From positions 1 through 7,219 of the forward strand of contig CAYSAG010000270.1 of NCBI GenBank assembly GCA_964428935.1: a stretch of DNA of 7,219 nt, in the 5' to 3' direction. Below the pieces are notes generated by a model. It was not told the origin of the DNA and did no database searches. It saw nothing but the letters and a program-made list of their open reading frames with translations. Source of the stretch: JAADHY01 sp964428935. GTDB taxonomy: Bacteria; Planctomycetota; Planctomycetia; Planctomycetales; Planctomycetaceae. This document shows, in pieces, positions 1 through 6,247 of this stretch (its first letter is position 1; every line of letters starts with the position of its first letter). The translations under genes were made by a program, and so were the position numbers.

Positions 1-927
1 CTCCAGCTTGATGCCCAAGTCTTCGAAGATGGCTTGGCCGCCGACCATGATCGCAATGTCCTGCATCATGGCCTTCCGGCGATCGCCGTAGCCGGGAGCT
101 TTCACGGCGCAGCACTTCAATGTGCCGCGCAGCTTGTTGATGACCAGCGTCGCCAGCGCCTCGCCCTCAACGTCCTCGGCGATCACCAGCAGCGGTTTGC
201 CAGCCTGGACCACCTTCTCCAGCACCGGCACCAAGTCCTTGACGGCCGAAATCTTCTTCTCGTGAATCAGGACGTACGCGTCCTCCAAAACGCACTCCAT
301 CGTTTGCGGGTCTGTCACGAAGTACGGCGACAGGTAACCCCGGTCGAACTGCATGCCCTCGACGACCTCGAAGTCCGTCTTCAGGCTCTTGCCTTCCTCG
401 ACCGTGATCACCCCGTCCTTACCGACCGCCTCCATGGCGTCGGCCAAAATGTTGCCGATTTCCTCGTCGCCGTTCGCCGCCACCGCGCCGACCTGAGCGA
501 TCGACTTCTTGTTGCGGCATTCGGTCGACATCTCCCGCAGCTTCGCCACCACGTCCTCGACGGCCTTCTGAATGCCGCGGTGCATTTCGACCGGGTTCAC
601 GCCCGAAACCACGGCCTTCAGACCTTCGTTGTAAATCGCCTCGGCCAGGATCGTAGCCGTTGTCGTGCCGTCGCCCGCCACGTCCGAGGTCTTCGTGGCC
701 ACCTCGCGGACCATCCGGGCGCCAATGTCCTCAAACTTGTCCGGCAGCTCGATTTCCCGCGCCACCGTCACGCCGTCCTTCGTGACGGTCGGCGAGCCGA
801 AGCTCTTTTCCAGAATCACGTTCCGTCCCCGCGGCCCCAGCGTGACGCGGACCGCGCGAGCCAACTTGCTCACGCCGCGACGAATCGCTTCTTGCGCATC
901 CTGATCAAATGCAATCAACTTCGCCAT
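1..927 (-). CDS. groEL: 60-kDa chaperonin GroEL, N-terminal 309 residues (runs off the left edge)
   Basis: GroEL builds the tetradecameric ATP-driven cytosolic folding chamber that works with GroES. The frame is open from the ATG at 927 down to base 1, so only the first 309 residues are present: the equatorial N-terminal part, the intermediate segment and most of the apical domain. Clear family landmarks are TLGPRGRNV (residues 29-37), TKDGVTVAREIEL (49-61), the nucleotide-binding AGDGTTTAT (84-92, with D86 matching the ATP/Mg-binding Asp87 of E. coli), EGMQFDRGYLSPYF in the apical domain, and KAPGYGDRRKAM near the end. A GGGAG ribosome site lies 10 nt before the ATG, and an in-frame stop lies about 50 nt upstream (973-975). 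It follows groES by 156 bp on the same strand, the classic order. Many Planctomycetota carry several groEL copies; the adjacent groES suggests this is the main one (inference). No frameshift or missing key residue is seen in the visible part. Identity is essentially certain. Confidence 0.97.
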   Translation of the reverse strand, partial: MAKLIAFDQDAQEAIRRGVSKLARAVRVTLGPRGRNVILEKSFGSPTVTKDGVTVAREIELPDKFEDIGARMVREVATKTSDVAGDGTTTATILAEAIYNEGLKAVVSGVNPVEMHRGIQKAVEDVVAKLREMSTECRNKKSIAQVGAVAANGDEEIGNILADAMEAVGKDGVITVEEGKSLKTDFEVVEGMQFDRGYLSPYFVTDPQTMECVLEDAYVLIHEKKISAVKDLVPVLEKVVQAGKPLLVIAEDVEGEALATLVINKLRGTLKCCAVKAPGYGDRRKAMMQDIAIMVGGQAIFEDLGIKLE

Positions 928-1083
928 TGTTCGCTGTCTCCCGAAACTCGTTTTCCCGTGACCGTTGTTTGCCTAGCCCCGAATGAACTGCGGAAAACCC
1001 CGCCGCTGCCAAGAAGCCTCACAAAACCAGCCCCAGCGCGTCAGCCACACAGAGCTTGGAGCTGAGCTGCAAGCCCCCGCGGC
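928..1083 (-). other. groES-groEL intercistronic spacer
   Basis: This 156-bp stretch separates the groES stop from the groEL start, which is longer than in many bacteria. It carries the groEL ribosome-binding site (GGGAG at 938-942 on the reverse strand). I see no convincing sigma-70 promoter, no T-run terminator and no ORF of its own, so co-transcription of the two genes is the simplest reading. An unrecognised internal promoter or processing site cannot be excluded. Confidence 0.5.
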
Positions 1084-1407
1084 TCATTCCTCGTACACCG
1101 CCAAAATGTCGCTCTCCCTCAGCAGCAGGTACTCCTCGTCGCCGATCGTGATGTCGTCGCCAGCGTACGAGCTGAAAATCACTTTGTCGCCGACTTTTAC
1201 CGTGAGCGGGACCTTCGTGCCGTCTTTCTTCACGTGACCGTCGCCAACAGCAATCACTTCGCCGCGCTGTGGCTTGTCCTTCGCTGTGTCGGGCAACACG
1301 ATTCCGCCCGCCGTCGTCTCTTCGGCCTCTTCCCGCTTCACCACGACGCGGTCACCCAACGGAACAATCTTGACCTTGCTCTTCGACTTGACAGCACTCT
1401 TGGCCAT
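1084..1407 (-). CDS. groES: Co-chaperonin GroES (10-kDa chaperonin)
   Basis: GroES is the heptameric lid that caps GroEL in the cytosol. The 107-residue product contains the family core: PLGDRVVVKREE (residues 16-27), a mobile loop with GGIVLPD (34-40) whose IVL triplet docks on the GroEL apical domain, then GEVIAVGDG, VKVGDKVIFSSYAGDDI and a C-terminal LLLRESDILAVYEE. It is about ten residues longer than the usual 95-97 because of a Lys/Ser-rich N-terminal segment (MAKSAVKSKSKVK) ahead of the first beta strand. The ATG at 1407 is supported by AGGGGAG with an 8-nt gap; an in-frame TGA lies about 37 nt upstream and there is no start codon between them. It is the first gene of a groES-groEL unit. 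No CIRCE repeat (TTAGCACTC-N9-GAGTGCTAA) was found upstream, so HrcA control is not supported here. Confidence 0.97.
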   Translation of the reverse strand: MAKSAVKSKSKVKIVPLGDRVVVKREEAEETTAGGIVLPDTAKDKPQRGEVIAVGDGHVKKDGTKVPLTVKVGDKVIFSSYAGDDITIGDEEYLLLRESDILAVYEE

Positions 1408-1597
1408 CCACTCGTCTCCCCTACTCTCAGCAGTTGCCGTCGTACCTCAAAGAGCTGAACAGTCCAACCCGCCAAGCGGCAGCCTCGTCGGCCGGGGACC
1501 CTCCGCTCTCGGCCAGTACGTTCAGCTCGGCAGCGGTGCAAAACCGGACAGGCTCGTGACAATCGAGCCCACCCCTGCCCCCGGCGACCTCCTCTGA

Positions 1598-1616
1598 GCG
1601 CCCGCCAAGCGGGCGC
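1598..1616. repeat. Perfect 8-bp inverted repeat with 3-nt spacer upstream of groES
   Basis: GCGCCCGC is followed by CAA and then its exact reverse complement GCGGGCGC. The repeat sits 190 bp upstream of the groES start. Neither side has a T-run, so it does not look like an intrinsic terminator. It may be a protein-binding site, a hairpin in the groES leader if transcription starts further upstream, or one copy of a dispersed palindromic element. The symmetry is read directly; the function is unknown. Confidence 0.6.
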
Positions 1617-1958
1617 AAGCCTCACCGGCCGCTAGCGAGACGTCGGGCCGTGCGCTTTGCGAACTGCGTGCCCAGTTGACAAAAAATTGCAAGTCCGTTT
1701 GTTCGAGAATGTTACAGCAACCTCGCCCCTTCGGTCGCTCCGCCAAACGTGGCAGTCGCCGCAAAACAGGCCGTGTTCTCTGTCAAAGTGGCAGCGCCCG
1801 ACAAGCCCCGCCGTCCCGGACTCGTCCCAGCCCGCCCGAGGCGAAGCTCGCCGGTCGAACAGCTCGCCGCCCCAGCCCAACACCGCCCGCAGGACGAAAG
1901 CCGTTCTGAGTGAATCTGTGTCGCCCGCCGGAGTTGTCCCAAATTTCCGCCCCGCCAA

Positions 1959-1986
1959 TTGACACAGCCCGCAAAACTGGTAAACT
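1959..1986 (+). promoter_or_regulatory. Sigma-70-like promoter reading right, towards the TPR gene
   Basis: A perfect -35 hexamer TTGACA (1959-1964) is followed after 16 bp by TAAACT (1981-1986), which matches 4 of 6 bases of TATAAT and has a TG one base upstream in the extended -10 position. Transcription would start near 1993. The next rightward gene starts at 2364, which implies an untranslated leader of about 370 nt, or a separate small transcript. Support is by motif only. Confidence 0.5.
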
Positions 1987-2363
1987 CAAGAAAGTCAGCA
2001 AAGTGGGTAAACCTGCTCGTCTGTCCGAGGCGGGTCGCCGGTCCGGGTGCAGGGGTCCACGAAATTCAGCCTTTGCCGTCTCGCTTCTCGACGCCGCCCG
2101 TCTGACGCTTCGACCAGCGGCCGTTGGGCTCGTGCTTTCGGCTCCGGGTCGCCTCTTTTCGGTGACTGCTGGCCGCCTCGGCCCCTCCGCTCGCTCCTGA
2201 ACGGCGTGAATTCTTTTCGGCTTGGAGTGGCTCGACCGACCCCAGACCGTCGTCTTTCGACGAAGAACTTCGCACCGCGAGCCCGAAACGGTGCAGACAC
2301 CGCCGCGGCGACAGCAGACGACGGTCTTGTAGCGGTCGGCGGCGCGAGCAGGAGCGAGTGGCA

Positions 2364-3152
2364 ATGGAGCAGCGGAGCGACGGCCGTGTGCCGCGTCGCG
2401 CCGGACGGGCGACGCGGCTGGACAGACGCCAGCACGCGGAGGCGGCCCACCAGAACACGGCTTCGGCCGGGTCCGCCGAGACCTTGGACGAATTGGGGCG
2501 GTCTCTGTGCCGCGCCGGCCGTCCCGAGCAGGCAGCGGTGCCGTTTCGGGCGGCGGTCGAGCTCGCCCAGCGACACGGTCCCCTTCGACACCGCTCGCTG
2601 GCCTGCGGGAACCTCGCCTCGGCGCTCCGGCAGGCCGGGCAAGTGGAGTCGGCTCGAGCGTGGCAGCAGCGAGCGCTGCGCGACGGTCTGCGGCCCGACC
2701 AGTCGTTGGAGGAACTGGCTTGTCAGTTGTCGGGCCGGGCGTGCGACGCCCTGCTGGCCGGCGACTTGACGCTGGCGGAGCAGCTGTTGGTGCGGTCGCT
2801 CCACCTGGAGCAACTGTCGGGCAATGCGGCGGGGGAAGCACACGACTGGGGCAACTTGGCTTTGGTCTACGCGGCCGGCGAGCAGTGGAGGTGGGCGTTG
2901 GCGTGTTTGACCAAGGCCCGGCGACTGCACCGGTCGGTCGGCGACCGCCGGTCCGAGGGTTTGGACCTGCTTCACCTAGGGTGCGTTGCATTTCGTCTGG
3001 GCAGGTTGCGTGCGGCCGCTCGGTGGCTGAGGTCGGCGGCGAGTCTGCTGCGAGCGTGCGAGGCAACCGACTTGCTGGCCGAAGCGGAGGCCGCGCTGGA
3101 CCAGGTCGCTCAGCGAGTCCGAACCCAGCGTCTGCGTGCCGAGCCGAATTGA
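2364..3152 (+). CDS. Orphan tetratricopeptide-repeat (TPR) protein
   Basis: The 262-residue product is largely helical and can be read as five TPR-like units at about residues 39-72, 77-110, 117-150, 157-190 and 197-230. The last three keep a near-exact 40-residue period, as in the longer TPR class. Typical small/large alternation is visible in GRACDALLAGDLTLAEQLLVRSL, GNLALVYAAGEQWRWALACL and LGCVAFRLGRLRAAARWL. Residues 1-37 are Arg-rich and probably unstructured. There is no signal peptide, membrane segment or catalytic domain, so it is most likely a cytosolic protein-binding scaffold (inference). I prefer the ATG at 2364 because AGGAG lies 9 nt before it; an in-frame GTG at 2358 sits only 3 nt from that site. 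Seven cysteines are scattered through the repeats without a metal-site pattern. Its partner is unknown, and no neighbour suggests one. The opposite strand is also open, but its translation looks like an antisense shadow. Confidence 0.75.
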   Translation: MEQRSDGRVPRRAGRATRLDRRQHAEAAHQNTASAGSAETLDELGRSLCRAGRPEQAAVPFRAAVELAQRHGPLRHRSLACGNLASALRQAGQVESARAWQQRALRDGLRPDQSLEELACQLSGRACDALLAGDLTLAEQLLVRSLHLEQLSGNAAGEAHDWGNLALVYAAGEQWRWALACLTKARRLHRSVGDRRSEGLDLLHLGCVAFRLGRLRAAARWLRSAASLLRACEATDLLAEAEAALDQVAQRVRTQRLRAEPN

Positions 3153-3219
3153 GCGAGACGGCCGCGCACACCAGAAGGCGACGCTTGTCGTCCGCTGCCC
3201 CGGGGGACAGCTCGGCCGG

Positions 3220-3241
3220 AGGCAGCAGCTGTTCTGCCTTT
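3220..3241 (+). terminator. Weak intrinsic terminator candidate after the TPR gene
   Basis: AGGCAG (3220-3225) and CTGCCT (3234-3239) form a 6-bp stem around an 8-nt loop, followed directly by two more T residues and then C. It lies about 67 nt past the TPR stop, in the right orientation to end that transcript. The T-run is short, so termination may be inefficient. Confidence 0.35.
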
Positions 3242-3492
3242 CGCAAGCGAGAAGCGACGGCGAAAGCCCAGACGAGCGGCGCGGGCCCACCGCGGCGGGG
3301 AATAGGTCAGCCGAAGACGCTCCGGTCGCCCGCCAGAGGGCTGTTTCTTGGACCGCGGCTCAGGCGCGGGGACGGCGCGTAACGAACCGTCGGTGCGGTC
3401 GATCTGTTGTTGCAGTGCCGTTAAACTTCTTCGTTGTTTGCGGCGTGTTGGGCGGTCCGCCGTCGAGTGCCAAAGGCTGTCCAGCCGACCCG

Positions 3493-3521
3493 TTGACGGT
3501 CGCTCGAGCTCGTCTTAGGAT
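3493..3521 (+). promoter_or_regulatory. Sigma-70-like promoter of the Nfn-like operon, with a palindromic spacer
   Basis: TTGACG (3493-3498, 5/6 match) and TAGGAT (3516-3521, 4/6 match) are separated by the optimal 17 bp. The predicted start near 3528 lies about 95 nt before the ATG at 3624. The spacer between the hexamers contains two overlapping palindromes, GCTCGAGC (3502-3509) and CGAGCTCG (3505-3512). A regulator binding there would block RNA polymerase, but that role is only inferred. Confidence 0.5.
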
Positions 3522-3623
3522 CGCCCGTCGCGGGGGCGTGCGTGGCCGGCGGCGGTGGTCGCCGGGCGGTCTGGCGGTCGGTGACGCTTGGGGGTTGCTT
3601 GCACGACGGGGAGACCAACGAAA

Positions 3624-4592
3624 ATGTTTGCAATCGTTGCGGCGGACTGGCTCGGACCGGACGTCAAGCGTTTTCGCATTCGTGCTCCGCGAATCGCCAA
3701 GAAACAGCGGCCGGGGCAGTTTGTCATTGTGCGAGTCCACGAACGGGGCGAAAGAATTCCGCTGACCATTGCCGAATCGGACGTCGTCGAAGGAACCATT
3801 ACGCTGATTGTTCAGGGCGTCGGCAAGACGACGAAGCTCATGAACATGTTGGAGCCCGGCGACGCCCTGGCCGACGTGGTCGGCCCGCTGGGCAAACCGT
3901 CTGAAGTGAAGCACTACGGAACGGTGGTGGTCGTTGGCGGCGGAGTGGGAACGGCCATTGCCTACCCGACCGCTCGAGCCATGAAAGAGGCCGGCAACCG
4001 AGTGGTGTCCATCATTGGAGCTCGGACACGCGAGCTGGTCATTCTGGAAGACGAGGTCCGAGCGGTCAGTGACGAGCTGATTGTGACCACCGACGACGGG
4101 TCGTACGGCCGAAAGGGGTTGGTGACCGACCCGCTTCGCGAAATGCTCCAAGCAGGCGAGCGTGTCGACTTCGTTCTGGCCATTGGCCCCATTCCAATGA
4201 TGGCCGCCGTCGCCCAGACGACGAAGCCGTTCGGGGTCAAGACGGTCGTCAGCCTGAACTCGATCATGGTCGACGGGACGGGCATGTGCGGGGGCTGCCG
4301 GGTGCTGGTCGGTGGCGAGGCGAAGTTCGCGTGTGTGGACGGGCCGGAGTTCGACGCCCACCAAGTCGACTTCGACGTTCTCCGCAAGCGCAACTTGCTG
4401 TACCGGCAGCAAGAGTTGGAGGCACTGAGGCGGTTCGAGCAGAACCCGGACGAAGACCTTCGGTTGGTTCGGCACTCGTGTCGGCTGGAGGAGCAGTACG
4501 ACCGGCTGGTAGAAGAGCGGTCGCGTGTCGCCGCGCAACGAGTCCACGACGAGGCGGCTGCAGAGACTTCGGCCAGCGAGGAAAGCTCGTGA
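3624..4592 (+). CDS. nfnA: NfnA/SudB-type small flavoprotein subunit (FAD, NAD(P), [2Fe-2S])
   Basis: This is the small subunit of a cytosolic NAD(P)H:ferredoxin oxidoreductase (NfnAB; also called SudB, annotated as sulfide/dihydroorotate dehydrogenase-like). In the family it binds FAD, NAD(H) and one [2Fe-2S] cluster, and in characterised members it takes part in flavin-based electron bifurcation. The 322-residue product has an FAD-binding beta-barrel (about 1-97) with RIPLTIAESD (44-53) and GPLG (87-90). A nucleotide-binding fold follows, with VVVVGGGVGTAIAYP (101-115) and AIGPIPMM (186-193). The cluster motif is VDGTGMCGGC...FACVDGPEFDAH: D217, C222, C225 and C237 match the three-Cys, one-Asp ligand set known for Nfn. 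Residues from about 275 on form a charged, possibly coiled-coil and acidic tail; the protein is some 40 residues longer than usual. The ATG at 3624 fits the family's usual N-terminus and has GGGGAG 10 nt before it; an in-frame TTG at 3588 is less likely. The large subunit follows 120 nt later. Confidence 0.9.
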   Translation: MFAIVAADWLGPDVKRFRIRAPRIAKKQRPGQFVIVRVHERGERIPLTIAESDVVEGTITLIVQGVGKTTKLMNMLEPGDALADVVGPLGKPSEVKHYGTVVVVGGGVGTAIAYPTARAMKEAGNRVVSIIGARTRELVILEDEVRAVSDELIVTTDDGSYGRKGLVTDPLREMLQAGERVDFVLAIGPIPMMAAVAQTTKPFGVKTVVSLNSIMVDGTGMCGGCRVLVGGEAKFACVDGPEFDAHQVDFDVLRKRNLLYRQQELEALRRFEQNPDEDLRLVRHSCRLEEQYDRLVEERSRVAAQRVHDEAAAETSASEESS

Positions 4593-4640
4593 CCTCCGTC
4601 GCCCGACCACGTGTGTCCGCTGTGGTCTTCCCGCCCGGTC

Positions 4641-4654
4641 TGCCGGCTTCGGCA
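4641..4654 (+). other. Small hairpin between the two flavoprotein genes
   Basis: TGCCG and CGGCA pair perfectly around a 4-nt loop (GCTT) within the 120-nt gap between the subunit genes. No T-run follows, so it is not a standard terminator; it could be an mRNA stability or processing element. The rest of this gap shows no promoter that I can support. Confidence 0.3.
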
Positions 4655-4712
4655 AGGCGTCGAAAGTCAGAGCCCAACCGAACTCAGCTCATTTCGGTGA
4701 GGAGTCCGTTCC

Positions 4713-6182
4713 ATGCAGAAGCCCAGTCCGAAAGAGCGAACGAAGATTCCGCGGCAGCGAATGCCGGAGCAGCCGCCGGAGGTACGTCGCCGGAATTTCA
4801 GCGAAGTGAACCTGGGGTTTTCGGAAGAGCTGGCACGGACCGAGGCCATTCGCTGCTTGGAGTGCGCCAAGCCCAAGTGCATTTCCGGCTGTCCGGTCGG
4901 TGTCAACGTGAAGGAGTTTGTGGCCCTGATTGCCGAAGGACGGTTTGCCGAGGCGGCGGCCGTGGTCCGAAAAGACAACGTCTTGCCAGCCATTACCGGT
5001 CGGGTTTGCCCTCAGGAAGACCAGTGCGAAAAGGAATGCATTCTGGGCAAGAAGTTCGAGCCGCTCGGAATCGGTTATTTGGAGCGTTTCATCGCCGACT
5101 ACGAACGGGAGCACAACCTGCTGAACCATTTCCGTCCGGCTCCCCCCACCCACAAGAAGGTGGCCATTGTCGGAAGCGGACCGGCCGGGCTGACGGCTGC
5201 CGGCGACCTGATCCAGCGGGGCCACGCCGTGACGGTGTTCGAGGCGTTGCACGAGCCGGGCGGTGTGCTGGTCTACGGCATTCCCGAGTTTCGGCTGCCG
5301 AAGAAAATCGTCCGTGACGAAGTCGACAACCTGCGGCGAATGGGCGTGCGGTTCGAGGTGGACACGGTGGTCGGTCAGACGGTGACCATTGACGAGCTCA
5401 TGAACGAAGAAGGTTACGACGCCGTGTTCATCGGCACCGGCGCGGGGCTGCCGAAATTCATGGGGATTCCCGGCGAGTACCTGGGCGGCGTTTACTCGGC
5501 CAACGAGTTCTTGACTCGAGTCAACCTCATGCGGGCCGACCGGTTCCCCGAGTACGACGAGCCGATTTACGACTGCCGCGGCAAGGACGTGGCCGTCGTC
5601 GGCGGGGGCAACACGGCCATGGACGCGGTGCGGACCGCCCTGCGCTTGGGTGCTCGGCGAGCCATGATTCTTTACCGACGAACCGAAGCCGAAATGCCGG
5701 CTCGAATCGAAGAAATCCACCACGCCAAGGAAGAGGGCGTCGAGTTCGTGACGTTGACGAACCCGGTTGAATTTCTCGGCGACGAGAACGGTTACCTGCG
5801 GGCGGTCCGCTGCATTCGAATGAAGTTGGGCGAGCCGGACGAGTCGGGACGTCGACGGCCCATTCCCATTCCCGGCTCCGAGTTCGAAATTCCGCTGCAG
5901 GTGGCCATTGTGGCGCTGGGAACGGGAGCCAACCCACTGGTGCAGTCGACCACGCCCGAGCTGAAGACCAACCGAAAAGGCTACATTCTGGTCGACCCGG
6001 AAACCATGCGGACGTCGAAGAAGGGCGTCTTCGCCGGCGGCGACATTGTCACCGGAGCGGCGACGGTCATTTTGGCCATGGGAGCTGGTCGAAAGGCGGC
6101 AGCGGCAATTGACGAGTACTTGCGAACGGGTCGGTGGGAGCCGCTGCCGGAAGAGCTGGTCGCACAGGCCGGTGCCAGTTGA
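4713..6182 (+). CDS. nfnB: NfnB/SudA-type large flavoprotein subunit (GltD-like, FAD, two [4Fe-4S])
   Basis: This is the 489-residue large subunit of the NfnAB-type oxidoreductase, homologous to the NADPH-glutamate synthase beta chain (GltD). In the family it binds FAD, NADP(H) and two [4Fe-4S] clusters, and exchanges electrons with ferredoxin. The N-terminal cluster domain has C48, C51, C56 and C60, then C99, C105 and C109. By homology with dihydropyrimidine dehydrogenase, one cluster should use a non-Cys ligand, with E124 in GYLERF the candidate. The FAD Rossmann motif is VAIVGSGPAGL (150-160), the NADPH motif VVGGGNTAMD (295-304), and the second flavin motif GVFAGGDIVTGAATVILAMGAGRKAA (438-463). 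GVLVYGIPEFRLPK (184-197) is also typical. The ATG at 4713 has GGTGAGGAG 8 nt before it and an in-frame TGA at 4698-4700, so no longer start is possible. No glutamate synthase large subunit is next to it, while an NfnA partner is, so a role in glutamate synthesis is unlikely. Confidence 0.93.
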   Translation: MQKPSPKERTKIPRQRMPEQPPEVRRRNFSEVNLGFSEELARTEAIRCLECAKPKCISGCPVGVNVKEFVALIAEGRFAEAAAVVRKDNVLPAITGRVCPQEDQCEKECILGKKFEPLGIGYLERFIADYEREHNLLNHFRPAPPTHKKVAIVGSGPAGLTAAGDLIQRGHAVTVFEALHEPGGVLVYGIPEFRLPKKIVRDEVDNLRRMGVRFEVDTVVGQTVTIDELMNEEGYDAVFIGTGAGLPKFMGIPGEYLGGVYSANEFLTRVNLMRADRFPEYDEPIYDCRGKDVAVVGGGNTAMDAVRTALRLGARRAMILYRRTEAEMPARIEEIHHAKEEGVEFVTLTNPVEFLGDENGYLRAVRCIRMKLGEPDESGRRRPIPIPGSEFEIPLQVAIVALGTGANPLVQSTTPELKTNRKGYILVDPETMRTSKKGVFAGGDIVTGAATVILAMGAGRKAAAAIDEYLRTGRWEPLPEELVAQAGAS

Positions 6183-6193
6183 GCAGCCTCGGA

Positions 6194-6227
6194 CGCGCGG
6201 TCGGTTCGGCTCCTCGAGACCGGCGCG
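6194..6227 (+). terminator. GC-rich hairpin after nfnB (possible terminator or attenuator)
   Basis: CGCGCGGTC (6194-6202) pairs with GACCGGCGCG (6218-6227) in nine base pairs with one bulged G (6223), around a 15-nt loop. No T-run follows, so it is at best a partial or factor-dependent terminator. It lies just before the helicase ribosome site and could set relative expression if the helicase is transcribed from the upstream operon. Confidence 0.3.
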
Positions 6228-6247
6228 CCGCAGCGTGAAAGGGAAAC

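Larger units (their letters stand above)
1408..2363. other. Long divergent intergenic region between groES and the TPR gene
   Basis: About 950 bp lie between two divergently transcribed genes. The open frames here on both strands give Arg/Pro/Ser-rich, low-complexity translations with no recognisable domain, and none has a convincing ribosome site, so I call it non-coding. It holds the groES ribosome site at 1416-1422, a perfect inverted repeat at 1598-1616, an A/T-rich island around 1676-1715 that stands out from GC-rich surroundings, a rightward promoter candidate at 1959-1986, and then roughly 370 bp of GC-rich leader before the TPR gene. A small RNA or an unrecognised short gene could hide in 1990-2350. 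Confidence 0.55.
3153..3623 (+). other. Intergenic region between the TPR gene and the Nfn-like operon
   Basis: This 471-bp GC-rich spacer has no convincing gene: frames that cross it are Arg/Gly-rich and lack domains. It contains a weak hairpin terminator candidate (3220-3241), a sigma-70-like promoter (3493-3521) and the ribosome site of the next gene (GGGGAG at 3608-3613). The remaining sequence, about 3245-3490, shows nothing I can name. Confidence 0.5.

Noticed and set aside
34..1065. Forward-strand open frame of 343 residues over groEL
   Set aside because: It is antisense to unmistakable GroEL coding sequence and its translation is His/Arg/Leu-rich with no domain.
1632..1958. Reverse-strand 108-residue frame containing CGDCH, which looks like a c-type heme motif
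   Set aside because: It has no signal peptide, no second heme-ligand context, no domain and no good ribosome site. A single CxxCH by chance is plausible.
1408..2000. CIRCE operator for HrcA upstream of groES
   Set aside because: I searched by eye for TTAGCACTC and its complement on both strands and found neither; the only inverted repeat of note is the unrelated GC-rich one at 1598-1616.
1995..2975. Reverse-strand open frame of 326 residues opposite the TPR gene
   Set aside because: Its Gln/Arg/Leu-rich translation is what antisense of TPR helices gives, while the forward strand shows periodic repeats.
1783..3246. Reverse-strand open frame of 487 residues across the spacer and the TPR gene
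   Set aside because: Its translation is Arg/Pro/Ala-rich low complexity, and it covers both apparent non-coding DNA and the TPR gene. GC-rich DNA readily gives such frames.
3588..3623. TTG start that would add 12 residues to NfnA
   Set aside because: The family normally begins close to MFAIV, and the ribosome site GGGGAG fits the ATG at 3624.
3360..4655. Reverse-strand open frame of 431 residues opposite nfnA
   Set aside because: It is antisense to a well-recognised gene and has no recognisable domain.
4689..5723. Reverse-strand open frame of 344 residues opposite nfnB
   Set aside because: It is antisense to the clear NfnB/GltD-like coding sequence.
4713..6182. Annotation of the large subunit as glutamate synthase beta chain (gltD)
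   Set aside because: The homology is real, but no gltB-like large subunit is present and the preceding gene is the NfnA partner.
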